This document shows, in pieces, positions 46,750 through 55,593 of a stretch of DNA of 64,000 nt. The position numbers and the translations under genes are program-made. Below the pieces are notes generated by a model. That model saw only the letters and a list, made by a program, of their open reading frames with translations. It did not search any database and was not told where the DNA came from. The stretch lies in assembly GCF_001435995.1 (NCBI RefSeq), contig NZ_AYYQ01000035.1, positions 14,416 through 78,415 on the forward strand. The letters run 5' to 3'. How positions within the stretch are numbered: the first letter of the stretch is position 1; each line of letters opens with the position of its first letter. The DNA is from Apilactobacillus ozensis DSM 23829 = JCM 17196 (GTDB taxonomy: Bacteria; Bacillota; Bacilli; Lactobacillales; Lactobacillaceae).

Positions 46750-47962
46750 TGGACGAGTGCCTAAGCTAAGGTTTAAAGAGTTTAGTAGTGAATGGGAAGA
46801 GAAGAAGTTAGGCGAGATATCTTCTAAAGTTAATAAAAAAAATAAAGATAATTTAATAAAAAATGTCCTCACTAACTCTGCTGAATTTGGTGTTGTAAGT
46901 CAGCAACGTTTTTTTGATAAAAAAATAGCTAATTCTAATAATATTAATTCATACTATATATCTAATCCAAATAGTTATATTTATAATCCAAGAGTATCCA
47001 AATATGCAAAATTTGGACCTATTAGTAGAAATAAATTAAACAAACCAGGTATCGTTTCACCACTTTACTACGTTTTTAATACACAAAATAACGATTTATA
47101 TTTTTTAGACAATTATTTTTATAGTAGTAATTGGCATTCTTTTGTATATAAAAATGGGAATTCTGGTGCTAGATCAGATAGAATATCTATAAAAGATTCT
47201 GACTTAAAACGGTTACCTATAAAACTTCCAAATATACAAGAACAAACTAAAATCGGCGAATATTTTAGTAAGCTAGATAAACTCATTGAAGCACAAGAGC
47301 AAAAAGTTGAGCAGCTCAAGCAGTTAAAGCGTGGGTATTTGCAAAAAATGTTCCCACAAAAAGGAGCAGTAGTACCTAGATTGCGTTTTAGAGGATTTAG
47401 TGGTGAATGGGAAGAAATTTGTTTCAATGATATTTTTAAAGAAAAAAATCATATGCATGTAGAATCTATTGATTATCCATTGATGTCATTTGTACAAAAA
47501 TTAGGTGTTATACCCAAAAGTGATAGATATGACAGGAAAGCTCTGGTTAAAAATATGGATAAAAAATATAAGATAACTAACTATGATGATTTTATATATA
47601 GCTCAAATAATTTTTTATCTGGATCAATAGGTATAAATAGAACTGGTAATGCCGTAATTTCCCCTGTTTATAGTATTTTTAAAATAAAAAATAATTTTAA
47701 TGTTTATTACATTTATGCCATGTCTTCTTTAAAACTATTTTTATATAAAATGTCTAAATTTAAACAAGGAGTTACGTATGGCCAGTTTAAAATAAAGGAG
47801 AAAGACTTTCTCAAAATAAAAATGTGTATTTCTGATATAAAAGAACAAGAAAAAATAGGAAAAATGTTTTTTAAATTAGACAAACTAATTGAATTACAAC
47901 AACAAAAGTTATCTAAGTTACAACAACTAAAAAAAGGTTACTTGCAAAAAATGTTTTGTTAA
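46733..47962 (+). CDS. hsdS: Type I restriction-modification system, S (specificity) subunit
   Basis: HsdS recognises a bipartite DNA target for both cutting and methylation. The 409-residue product has two target-recognition domains (about 20-160 and 225-370). Each is preceded by a similar entry segment (RLRFKEFSSEWEEKKL and RLRFRGFSGEWEEICF) and followed by a conserved coiled-coil, LDKLIEAQEQKVEQLKQLK near 178-196 and LDKLIELQQQKLSKLQQLK near 383-401, each ending GYLQKMF. The recognition domains are visibly more AT-rich than the conserved parts, a sign of domain exchange. It overlaps hsdM by 17 bases. Confidence 0.95.
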   Translation: MNTKNNGRVPKLRFKEFSSEWEEKKLGEISSKVNKKNKDNLIKNVLTNSAEFGVVSQQRFFDKKIANSNNINSYYISNPNSYIYNPRVSKYAKFGPISRNKLNKPGIVSPLYYVFNTQNNDLYFLDNYFYSSNWHSFVYKNGNSGARSDRISIKDSDLKRLPIKLPNIQEQTKIGEYFSKLDKLIEAQEQKVEQLKQLKRGYLQKMFPQKGAVVPRLRFRGFSGEWEEICFNDIFKEKNHMHVESIDYPLMSFVQKLGVIPKSDRYDRKALVKNMDKKYKITNYDDFIYSSNNFLSGSIGINRTGNAVISPVYSIFKIKNNFNVYYIYAMSSLKLFLYKMSKFKQGVTYGQFKIKEKDFLKIKMCISDIKEQEKIGKMFFKLDKLIELQQQKLSKLQQLKKGYLQKMFC

Positions 47963-47987
47963 ATAAGTAATGATTAGAGGTGAAATT

Positions 47988-48911
47988 TTGCGTTCAAAAG
48001 ATATATATGTAGTTATGTCAAATGAAGACGATTATTTTAACTTTAAGTATGCCGGCTATAATAGTAATGGAAATGTTATAGCATATTATGTTCCAAGAGA
48101 CATGATAAATGTTGTTTTAAAGGAGCATACTAATTTAAGCTCTTCAGGAGTTTACTTGCTTCTTAATTTAAAAAATAATCATATAAACTATGATACTAAA
48201 GTATATGTAGGACAAGCTAAAAATATTATTAAAAGAACTAATGAACATAATCGTATTCAAGAAAATTGGTGGAATTTAGCTATTTTAATTATCAAAAATA
48301 ATGATATCTCGTTTAGCTCTGATGAGATATTATATTTAGAAAAGTATATGTATGATTTAATATATAATTCTAATAATATTGAATTATATTCTGATCATAG
48401 GCCCAGTGGTGCATCTAAAATTAGTTTGAGAGACAATAATAATTTTACTAACGACTTTCAAGACATTGATATGTTAATAAGAGTTTTAGGATTACCTATT
48501 TTTCATATGCGTCATAGCTATAAGAAAAATGGCCAATCTAATAATAATTCTATTATTAAAGAAGTTTCTTCTGATGAAAGTATTTTTAACATTATCTTTT
48601 ATTGTAAATCTCGCAATAGCGATGCAAAAGCTACTTTAGAGAAAGATGGAAGGCTGAAAGTTATCAAAGGTTCAAAGGTATCTAAGAAGGAATTTTCATC
48701 TAGTTTTAAAAAGCAGGGTTTTTTAGATAAGTATTTAGATTTAGAAAAAAACAAAGTAATTAAAAATGGAGTCTTTTGCAGAGATTATATATTTAGTAGT
48801 CCTTCTTCAGCAGCTGCTATTGTATACAAGTCTTCCGCTAACGGTAAAACTATGTGGAAAGATATTAATGGAAAAACATTAAAAGAGCATTTAGAAAAAC
48901 AAAACAAATAG
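47988..48911 (+). CDS. GIY-YIG nuclease with C-terminal DUF4357 domain, linked to the type I R-M operon
   Basis: The 307-residue product has a GIY-YIG nuclease fold at about 45-130: GVYLLLN (GIY), then KVYVGQAKNIIKR (YIG with the following Arg), and a Glu in ILYLEKYMYDL as metal ligand. The C-terminus (about 205-300) matches DUF4357, with ATLEKDGRLKVIKGSKV and FSSPSSAAAIVYKSSANGKTMWK. The start is TTG 47988 with AGAGGTGA 5 bases upstream; an ATG at 47970 precedes that site. It lies 25 bp after hsdS, before the operon terminator, so it is expressed with the R-M genes and may add to defence. It is AT-rich like the hsdS recognition domains. Confidence 0.85.
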   Translation: MRSKDIYVVMSNEDDYFNFKYAGYNSNGNVIAYYVPRDMINVVLKEHTNLSSSGVYLLLNLKNNHINYDTKVYVGQAKNIIKRTNEHNRIQENWWNLAILIIKNNDISFSSDEILYLEKYMYDLIYNSNNIELYSDHRPSGASKISLRDNNNFTNDFQDIDMLIRVLGLPIFHMRHSYKKNGQSNNNSIIKEVSSDESIFNIIFYCKSRNSDAKATLEKDGRLKVIKGSKVSKKEFSSSFKKQGFLDKYLDLEKNKVIKNGVFCRDYIFSSPSSAAAIVYKSSANGKTMWKDINGKTLKEHLEKQNK

Positions 48912-48943
48912 ATTACAAAGTTACATTTACGTTACTAATTTCT

Positions 48944-48970
48944 TAAAAGACTGATAAGCTCAGTCTTTTT
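48944..48970 (+). terminator. Terminator of the hsd operon
   Basis: AAAAGACTGA and TCAGTCTTTT form a 10-bp stem with a 5-base loop and T run. Confidence 0.88.
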
Positions 48971-49036
48971 TATTTACTTTAACCTTCAATCGCCATAGTA
49001 TGTAACTACATTAACTAAGAAATGGTGGTGATTGTT

Positions 49037-50146
49037 ATGGAAACTAAGTCAAGAATTTCATTATTTTATCCCAATCGAGCTAGTCATCGTGTGAACAAGA
49101 TTAGTTCACGTGACTATTTACAAAACTATAATTACCAGTATTCTTACCGGGCAGTTTTAAGTCGCCTTAAGAAGTTAGACAATCGAACTAGTAAGTTAAA
49201 ATATCTAGACAAGGCGATTAAGTATAATTACTGGCACAAACCGGCAATTTTTACAGCTAACCAAGTTTCAGGTAAACCTCGATCGTATGATAACGAGATA
49301 TTGATTAATTTTTATAAACAAGCTTTAAAGCTAGCACCACGCGACCAAAAATATTTAGCTGGATTAGCCTCAGTCTATCGTATGGATAATCAATTAGACA
49401 ATGCGGCCATTATTTGGCAATACTTAATCAATCACGATGCCAATGACTATCGTTCATTGTTGAGTTTGGCGTTATATGCCCAGATGGAAAATAATGAGCG
49501 GGCGTTCAATAAATCGATGCGTCGATTAGACCAAATGGATACTACTGAAACTAGTCAGATTGAATCTTTAATAGGCTTAGTGTCAGATGCTTACAAACTA
49601 CAGCCTAACTATGCAATAGATGACCTTAATTTATATGATGATGCAAGTCATTATATTGTGATATTAGGTGCCGCATTAACGATTCACGGTAATATCAAAG
49701 ATAAATTAAGGCGCCGTTTAGCGGCTGGTCTAAAATTAGCCCAACTTCAACCTAAAGCAAAGATTATCGTGAGTGGGGGCCAAGTTCCACAAGAACCCAC
49801 GACTGAAGCTAGTATGATGATTGAATGGCTAGTGGACCACGGAATTAAACGTCAACGTATTTTAAAAGAAGATAAATCTCGTGACACCGTGCAAAATGCG
49901 ATTAACTCTAATTTGATTTTAAAGACGGTGAATGCACAAAAAGTAACGTTAGTATCGAGTTCAAGTCATATTCAACGAGCTTATATTCTGTTTCAAACTG
50001 CTAACTATGCTAACCATATCAATTATGATTTAGACCAGTATGTAGTACGAGATACGGATAAATTAGTTCGTCCAGCTCAACATAAAATCATTAGTGACAT
50101 GTTGAGAGTAAAAGGGTATTGGTTGTTGCCAGGAATTCAACCATAA
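49037..50146 (+). CDS. YdcF-like (DUF218) protein with N-terminal TPR-like region
   Basis: The 369-residue product has a helical N-terminal half with TPR-like repeats (FYKQALKLAPRDQKYLAGLA near 95-114, then AAIIWQYLINHDANDYRSLL). A C-terminal DUF218/YdcF domain (about 200-350) has VILGAALT near 206-213, RRLAAGLKLAQLQPKAKIIVSGG near 225-247 and TVQNAINS. DUF218 proteins such as SanA and ElyC act in envelope processes by unknown chemistry. No signal peptide is seen, so this one is cytosolic. The start is ATG 49037 behind GGTGGTGA; the upstream ATG at 49022 has no ribosome site. Confidence 0.85.
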   Translation: METKSRISLFYPNRASHRVNKISSRDYLQNYNYQYSYRAVLSRLKKLDNRTSKLKYLDKAIKYNYWHKPAIFTANQVSGKPRSYDNEILINFYKQALKLAPRDQKYLAGLASVYRMDNQLDNAAIIWQYLINHDANDYRSLLSLALYAQMENNERAFNKSMRRLDQMDTTETSQIESLIGLVSDAYKLQPNYAIDDLNLYDDASHYIVILGAALTIHGNIKDKLRRRLAAGLKLAQLQPKAKIIVSGGQVPQEPTTEASMMIEWLVDHGIKRQRILKEDKSRDTVQNAINSNLILKTVNAQKVTLVSSSSHIQRAYILFQTANYANHINYDLDQYVVRDTDKLVRPAQHKIISDMLRVKGYWLLPGIQP

Positions 50147-50148
50147 TA

Positions 50149-50192
50149 AAAAGGTATTTGGAAATTTCTGTTAATTTCTAAATGCCTTTTTG
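50149..50192 (+). terminator. Terminator after the YdcF-like gene
   Basis: AAAAGGTATTTGGAAAT and ATTTCTAAATGCCTTTT pair with a few mismatches, followed by a T-rich run. Confidence 0.78.
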
Positions 50193-50252
50193 TTTTTTCA
50201 TGACTTTACAGTACAATATAAATAAAATATTTTACATACGGAGTTGTTTAAA

Positions 50253-51749
50253 ATTACTTTTTTTATTTACACCATGATATTTTACTTAGTCGTACTAGTA
50301 TCCTTTCTGTTTATCATATTTCATAAATATAAATGGTACGCATTTTTAATTATTTTCTTGTATTTTTATCTAGCCCATTCGTTTATTTTTGCACAATCAT
50401 TAATGAATTTAGCAATTCTAATATACGATGTAATTATATTATATGAATTTTTGCGCACCAAGGTAAATGCCCACAAGCATAAGCAACACCAGCATCAACA
50501 GCAACCTTCAAAAGACTATCATCAGCATGATGATAGTTATAATGCTGACCATAGCAATCAGTATTATAACTTTAATGACACATTTAACGATGATACGAAT
50601 TTAAATAGCAATGCTGACCTAAAGCATAAGTTAGATAAATTAGATGATTTAAGCAGCAAGTTGCAATTTTTATTTATTAATTCTAATTCCGATAACAAAT
50701 ATTATGATGACGGAGTTAGTAATGAAGAATTCATTCGTAGACAGCCAGCTAATGTAGCTTTCTTAGAACGTCAAGTGGGCTATGATTGTAAAAATCTATT
50801 TGAAAATATTCAGACTACTAACAACCTTTTAAGTATGAATGGAGTTGATCGGGTAGTCGATGTGAAACGTGTAAAAAAATATTTTATACGTAATTTAAAT
50901 ATGGTCAAATGTGATATTAGAAACGTTAGAAAGGGGATGGACGGTGAAAGTCGCTTTTGTGATCGTTTCAATGAATATATCCGAGCCAATAATCTATCTA
51001 AGCAAGTTGTTTTGTTACAAAATGTGAAAGCTCCATACTATGGAAATTATAGTGATGGGGTAACTAAACATAATCAAATTGATGCCTTGATTTTAACTGT
51101 TAAAGGTATTTTCATTGTTGAAATAAAAAATTATGCTCCTCGAGATGTTAATCATCCAATGTTTAAAGTTAATTATGCTGGTCGGATATGTTTAAATAAT
51201 GAAAAACCAGTTAATGCGAATGTAGCACATCAATTAATAGACCATGAGGGCGCAGTTGCTAAGCTAATATATGAATTGAATCAACAGTATCCTAACTTAA
51301 ACTTGGTTAATAATAAACAAGAAGTGCACAGAATTGTTATTGCGGCTCACCCAAACATTGCTAGTAAAAGTGTAAGTTCCAGATTAGGCTGTGGCAATAT
51401 TTTTTCACATCGATATTATAAAATTAATAAGTATGATCGTGATGTTTGCCAAGATTATATTAAGCATAATAAAAACTATGATATGAAATATAATTCAATT
51501 ATTCATCCATTATTTAACCTTGAAGCATTTAATACCGATACTTTCATTAATAAATTTAAAATGTTTTTTGAAAATAATAAACCAACATTACATGAATCGC
51601 AACTTACTGCAATTGCCAATGCTTTTGTAAATCAAACCAATCAAATCCCGGAAAGAAGACAGAATCATATTATTATTGATGATAATAATTTTTGGATTAT
51701 TGATGAATATATACGTACCTTGAATGAAATTACCAGTTTAATGAAATAA
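50253..51749 (+). CDS. Membrane-anchored NERD-domain nuclease-like protein with an apparent ATT start
   Basis: The product (about 498 residues) has two or three N-terminal membrane segments (about 2-60), a low-complexity His/Gln/Asp/Asn linker (about 70-125), a helical region, and a NERD domain (about 225-350). NERD features are GESRFCDRF, NQIDALILTVKGIF and VEIKNY near 288-293, which carry the D and E-x-K residues of the PD-(D/E)xK fold. GGAG (50240-50243) lies 9 bases before an in-frame ATT at 50253; the TTG at 50244 abuts it. DNA processing or defence is possible but unproven. Confidence 0.78.
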   Translation: MTFFIYTMIFYLVVLVSFLFIIFHKYKWYAFLIIFLYFYLAHSFIFAQSLMNLAILIYDVIILYEFLRTKVNAHKHKQHQHQQQPSKDYHQHDDSYNADHSNQYYNFNDTFNDDTNLNSNADLKHKLDKLDDLSSKLQFLFINSNSDNKYYDDGVSNEEFIRRQPANVAFLERQVGYDCKNLFENIQTTNNLLSMNGVDRVVDVKRVKKYFIRNLNMVKCDIRNVRKGMDGESRFCDRFNEYIRANNLSKQVVLLQNVKAPYYGNYSDGVTKHNQIDALILTVKGIFIVEIKNYAPRDVNHPMFKVNYAGRICLNNEKPVNANVAHQLIDHEGAVAKLIYELNQQYPNLNLVNNKQEVHRIVIAAHPNIASKSVSSRLGCGNIFSHRYYKINKYDRDVCQDYIKHNKNYDMKYNSIIHPLFNLEAFNTDTFINKFKMFFENNKPTLHESQLTAIANAFVNQTNQIPERRQNHIIIDDNNFWIIDEYIRTLNEITSLMK

Positions 51750-51784
51750 AGCATCTACAATTAAAATATCGTAGATGCTTTATT
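51748..51784. terminator. Bidirectional terminator
   Basis: AAAGCATCTAC and GTAGATGCTTT form a perfect 11-bp stem between the NERD gene and the convergent DUF805 gene. Confidence 0.88.
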
Positions 51785-51785
51785 A

Positions 51786-52820
51786 TTATTGATTGCTACT
51801 TTCAGAACTATTACTTTCACTGTTAGCGTTATTGCTATCTGAACTACTATCATTTTGATCTGGATTATTCACGTGTTTAGCTTGTTGACTGCTTTGTTCT
51901 TGATTATCTGTGTCGTTGTTGTTTTCTTGATTATCTTGCTGTGAAGATGATTCACTAGTTTGGTTTTGTTCATCTTTGTTATTGTCATGACTATTATTTT
52001 GGTCATTAGTTTGAGATGAACTATTTGAACTGGAACTGTCGCTATTGGCAGAACTGCTATCTTCAGATTGACTATTTTCGGATGCATGGTTTTGGTTATC
52101 TGAAGTGTTATTATGGCTAGACTCGCTAGTTTGGTCTTGCGACTGACTGTCAGACGATTCATCGCTATCATCACTACCGGGATCAATTAGCTCGGGGCCA
52201 TTGTCATTATCATCTGAATCTTCATGATCAGAATCATGGTCTTGCTTATCTTCATCATTATAACTTTTGCTACTATGGGAATCTTTTTCTTTTTTATTTG
52301 ATTCGATAGGATTAGTATTATCAACTTGCTTTTGAGGTGTCCCGGCAGCAATTGCGATTAATTTAATGCCCATTAGTAATGATAAAGCTGTAACGATTAT
52401 TATTATCCAATTAAATCCTTTACTTTGCCATCTATCATCAGCTGGTTTGGTAGTTACACCGTGACGGTTATCATCAGATGTAGGCAACATGAATAGAACT
52501 AATAGAATTATCCAGCCAATAATGGGGATTAAACCTAGCCATAAGAAATTCCCATTTTTATTAATATCGTGTAACCTACGAATAGCAGCAGTTAATAACA
52601 TGATAAAATTAAATGCACCAAAAATAGAAAATATAAGTTGGGTAATAATGTTACCGTTAGTAATAATCATTAAGCTGCCTAAAATGAGATTTATGAAAGT
52701 AATCGTGATGGCACCTAGCCAAAAGTCAATTCGATTAGTTTTTCCCTCGATGTAAAACATATTAGACCACATTAATTTAAATGCGGTTATTAAATTGTGT
52801 TTAACTGGTTCGTTATGCAT
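51786..52820 (-). CDS. DUF805 membrane protein with a long acidic Ser/Asn/Asp/Gln tail
   Basis: The 344-residue product has an N-terminal DUF805 domain (about 10-130) with FYIEGKTNRIDFWLG, three or four helices, and the signature AIRRLHDINKNG (about 83-94). A further helix lies near 138-158. The last 170 residues or so are a low-complexity run of Ser, Asn, Asp, Gln and Glu with short blocks such as SDDSDESSDSQSQD. Such a tail looks like an extracytoplasmic acidic brush or linker, but no LPXTG anchor follows. DUF805 has no known function. Start ATG 52820 has CAGGAG on the minus strand. Confidence 0.8.
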   Translation of the reverse strand: MHNEPVKHNLITAFKLMWSNMFYIEGKTNRIDFWLGAITITFINLILGSLMIITNGNIITQLIFSIFGAFNFIMLLTAAIRRLHDINKNGNFLWLGLIPIIGWIILLVLFMLPTSDDNRHGVTTKPADDRWQSKGFNWIIIIVTALSLLMGIKLIAIAAGTPQKQVDNTNPIESNKKEKDSHSSKSYNDEDKQDHDSDHEDSDDNDNGPELIDPGSDDSDESSDSQSQDQTSESSHNNTSDNQNHASENSQSEDSSSANSDSSSSNSSSQTNDQNNSHDNNKDEQNQTSESSSQQDNQENNNDTDNQEQSSQQAKHVNNPDQNDSSSDSNNANSESNSSESSNQ

Positions 52821-52925
52821 GTTTGATTAAACTCCTGTAAAAATTATTTATATATCTATTTTACTATATCTTATGATACTTTCCTTAAAAAGACTTTAAA
52901 ACTAACTAACAAGTAGGTGAACATC

Positions 52926-54158
52926 ATTAAAAATACTCATCAACTATTTATCAAGTATCTTATGATAACCATCATATATAATTCGGCATTAGGGATTTGG
53001 AGTGGAACTATCTACTTATTCATGCGACATATAGGTTACACCTATGCTCAAATCAATATGTTTTTAATGGCTTTTTGGATAGTTACATTTATAGCTGAAC
53101 TGCCATCAGGGTGGCTTTCCGATTATTTTGGTCATATTAATATTTTCTTGTTGAGTTGCGTTATACGTAGCCTGGGGTTATTGATTTTATTTCTTACTGC
53201 TAACAATGTGTTTAATTTAATTATGGTTGCCATTTTAACTGGCATTGGTGATTCACTTTTTTCAGGGACCCTCGATGCTTGGTTTGTAAATAAAGCTAAA
53301 CGAATTGACAAGCATTTTAAATTGGAAAATGCATTTACGATTACTTCAACTTGTTCAACTATCTTATCATTGTTAACTGGATTTATTGGTGCACAGTACT
53401 TAGCTAATTTAAATTTAGGGTATCCCATTTTAGCCGGAAGTATCTTATTAATTTTGTGCATTCCATTTGCGATTAATGAAGCTGAAGGCCTGCAACGTTT
53501 TAAATTGAATAATGTTAATAGGTTAAAACATTTTAGACTCACAAATCCTTTGAAATTTGAAAAGTTAAAACAAAATTTAAAAATAAATCGTGATTTTTAC
53601 TTTTTGAGTTTAGCTGGCTTACCACTATCCTTAATTGTGAGCGGTCCATTCAATCAATGGCAATTATTGTTCCAGTCTAATCATCAACCAATTCATACGG
53701 GATGGATACTAATTGGAGTTAACATGTGTGGGGTTATAGGGTCGGGTTTATCCGGAATAATTATGAAACATTTTAATAAACTTGCAACTTTGATTTTGTT
53801 GAGTGTCATAATGACTTTTACAACGTTACTATCAGTGTCAATTAATTCAACATGGTTAGCTGTTATGTTCTTTTTATTGCATGTACTAGCGACTTCACTA
53901 GATGAAGTCTTTAGGTACACGATGTTGCACAACGTGATTATTGGAGATAACCGGAATACTTTGATTTCCTTTAATAACACGATTAATGCTGGAGCGACTC
54001 TAATTGCGTTGTCTTTAAATGGTTGGTTGTCAGATACCTATTCGATTAAATTTGCATGGGGTGCTTTAGCTATTATAGGCGAAATATTAACTTTAGTAGG
54101 GTATTTTTGGATTTTTATTTATACGAAAAATAAAAGCAACAAGGTTAATAAAAATTAA
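52926..54158 (+). CDS. MFS transporter with an apparent ATT start
   Basis: The product (about 410 residues) has 12 membrane helices and major-facilitator features: AELPSGWLSDYFGHINIFL near 56-74 (the motif A loop between helices 2 and 3) and GDSLFSGTLDAWFVNKAKR near 109-127. It resembles proton-driven exporters; the substrate is unknown. AAGTAGGTGA (52911-52920) matches the ribosome-binding consensus in nine of ten positions. The ATT at 52926 is at the right distance, whereas the GTG at 52917 falls inside the site. Its stop lies within the downstream bidirectional hairpin. Confidence 0.85.
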   Translation: MKNTHQLFIKYLMITIIYNSALGIWSGTIYLFMRHIGYTYAQINMFLMAFWIVTFIAELPSGWLSDYFGHINIFLLSCVIRSLGLLILFLTANNVFNLIMVAILTGIGDSLFSGTLDAWFVNKAKRIDKHFKLENAFTITSTCSTILSLLTGFIGAQYLANLNLGYPILAGSILLILCIPFAINEAEGLQRFKLNNVNRLKHFRLTNPLKFEKLKQNLKINRDFYFLSLAGLPLSLIVSGPFNQWQLLFQSNHQPIHTGWILIGVNMCGVIGSGLSGIIMKHFNKLATLILLSVIMTFTTLLSVSINSTWLAVMFFLLHVLATSLDEVFRYTMLHNVIIGDNRNTLISFNNTINAGATLIALSLNGWLSDTYSIKFAWGALAIIGEILTLVGYFWIFIYTKNKSNKVNKN

Positions 54159-54173
54159 CTTTGTTGCTTTTTA
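54133..54173. terminator. Bidirectional terminator at the end of the MFS gene
   Basis: AAAAGCAACAAGGTTAAT and ATTAACTTTGTTGCTTTT form an 18-bp stem (one G-U pair) with a 4-base loop. Confidence 0.88.
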
Positions 54174-54180
54174 GTTAAGC

Positions 54181-54879
54181 CTATCGATTTAATTTTTTTA
54201 GTCTTTTTAATTCAGCTGCAATTTGACCGAAAGTACCATCTTTTTTTAAATTATCTTTAGTTATTTTGTAACCTTCTTCACTTTGTTCAACGATATCTTT
54301 AGATTTTTTTTGAGCATAACCGTTTAGCACATTTTTGGAGCAATTATTGATTAAGCTACTATAATTTAATAATTGATTGATTAATTGGTTAGCTTTGTTA
54401 TTAAAATTGATATCTTTAATATCTAATAAGTATAAAATGTTATGTAAATATTGAACATTATCAAAGTGCATGTCCAAATTAGCCTTCATTCGCATAGCAA
54501 CTTCATTATTATCTTTATCTACTGTAAATACAAAGACTCCGTAGAAAGTATCTTTAACTTGCAAAAAGTTAGTTTTCATCTTACTAACGTTTTTTCTAAC
54601 TTTAATAATGTCACTTATTATGTCTTCCATTGCCTTATATTTTTCTAAATAAATAGCATCGTCAATTGACCGTTGATTATTTGCATTGATAATATCATTT
54701 ACGCAAGAAATTGTAGCAACTGGTATCAATACAACACCAGACATGATACCAAAAGTTATTAACCATGCACTAGCATGCGCATTACCAAAAAATAAGTGTT
54801 CTTTTAAATTAGCTAGTATTATGTATACAATTACCAATATAATAGCATCTTTAAAAATGTATTTTAGGATGTTTTTCAT
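54181..54879 (-). CDS. Membrane protein with helical cytoplasmic domain, function unknown
   Basis: The 232-residue product has two N-terminal membrane helices (about 8-27 and 40-62), then a helix-rich domain with many Lys, Asp and Asn, including KAMEDIISDIIKVRKNVSKM (about 82-101) and a Lys-rich C-terminus. I do not recognise a family. The start is placed at ATG 54879, with AAGGGG 12 bases upstream on the minus strand; a TTG at 54891 touches that site. It is convergent with the MFS gene and separated from the XRE gene by about 115 bp. Its role is unknown. Confidence 0.6.
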   Translation of the reverse strand: MKNILKYIFKDAIILVIVYIILANLKEHLFFGNAHASAWLITFGIMSGVVLIPVATISCVNDIINANNQRSIDDAIYLEKYKAMEDIISDIIKVRKNVSKMKTNFLQVKDTFYGVFVFTVDKDNNEVAMRMKANLDMHFDNVQYLHNILYLLDIKDINFNNKANQLINQLLNYSSLINNCSKNVLNGYAQKKSKDIVEQSEEGYKITKDNLKKDGTFGQIAAELKRLKKLNR

Positions 54880-54994
54880 TATCTGTATCAACCCCTTAAT
54901 GCTTATATCATAACAGAGATTTGTTACATTAGCTTTTTAAAAATGTAGTTAAAAAAACTATCATCATATTAATCATGGTGATATTTTTGGTAAT

Positions 54995-55474
54995 TTATTG
55001 AATGTTTTGAGTTAATGGATACTTTTTATCCATCTTTGGTTCAATAATATATATTTTAATTAATTTGATAGCATAGAAACCTAACGGCCATAAGAATACC
55101 CATATAATGCCTAATACACTTGTATAGTTAGAGTGTGATAATAAGTAACCGAAAAGCATCATTGCTAAAATAAAAATCATTTGTATAGTATTACGAATTA
55201 ATTTGCCTTCTTCTCGACGTTTTTTAATTTGTAAAGTCTGCTTATCATTCATAGTTTTGATTTCACTTCCTTTAGCATTGTCAGAAATGGATTCAAATAA
55301 ATCGCCTATTTTAACGTTAAAAGCATTAGCAATTAGCCTTAACGTTTCTAAACTTGTATCATCTCCTGCCTCAATTCTTTGAATCGTTCTGACACTTAGA
55401 TTACATTTAGTTGCTAGGTGTTCCTGTGTCCACCCATGTTGCTTTCTTAAATCAGGAATTAATGTTTTATTCAT
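54995..55474 (-). CDS. Membrane-anchored XRE-family regulator
   Basis: The 159-residue product has an N-terminal XRE/Cro HTH (about 1-60) with the motif CNLSVRTIQRIEAGDDTSLETLRLIANAF split over helices 2-4. A charged linker (about 62-92) leads to two membrane helices (about 94-112 and 118-140). It is thus a one-component regulator whose DNA-binding domain is tethered to the membrane. A regular array of four GACA motifs at 11-bp period lies 34-72 bp upstream of its ATG and is probably its own operator. Start ATG 55474 has only a weak ribosome site. Confidence 0.85.
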   Translation of the reverse strand: MNKTLIPDLRKQHGWTQEHLATKCNLSVRTIQRIEAGDDTSLETLRLIANAFNVKIGDLFESISDNAKGSEIKTMNDKQTLQIKKRREEGKLIRNTIQMIFILAMMLFGYLLSHSNYTSVLGIIWVFLWPLGFYAIKLIKIYIIEPKMDKKYPLTQNIQ

Positions 55475-55507
55475 ATCTTCATTATAGTGGTTAGCCGATT
55501 TTTGTAC

Positions 55508-55546
55508 ACGACATTAACACGACAATGGTATGACAGTAGGGCGACA
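55508..55546 (-). promoter_or_regulatory. Four direct repeats with exact 11-bp period upstream of the XRE gene
   Basis: Read on the plus strand, the hexamers ACGACA, ACGACA, ATGACA and GCGACA start at 55508, 55519, 55530 and 55541, so the spacing is exactly 11 bp each time. One helical turn places all four on the same DNA face, as expected for cooperative binding of a regulator. They lie in the 119-bp gap between two minus-strand regulator genes, upstream of the gene starting at 55474. Confidence 0.65.
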
Positions 55547-55593
55547 TTTTAATAAAATTTATATATAGGTAAAATAACGGTAAAAATTTGTCG

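Noticed and set aside
51869-52186. Second minus-strand frame of 105 codons inside the DUF805 gene
   Set aside because: It is a frame shadow of the low-complexity tail, has no ribosome site and overlaps a better-supported gene throughout.
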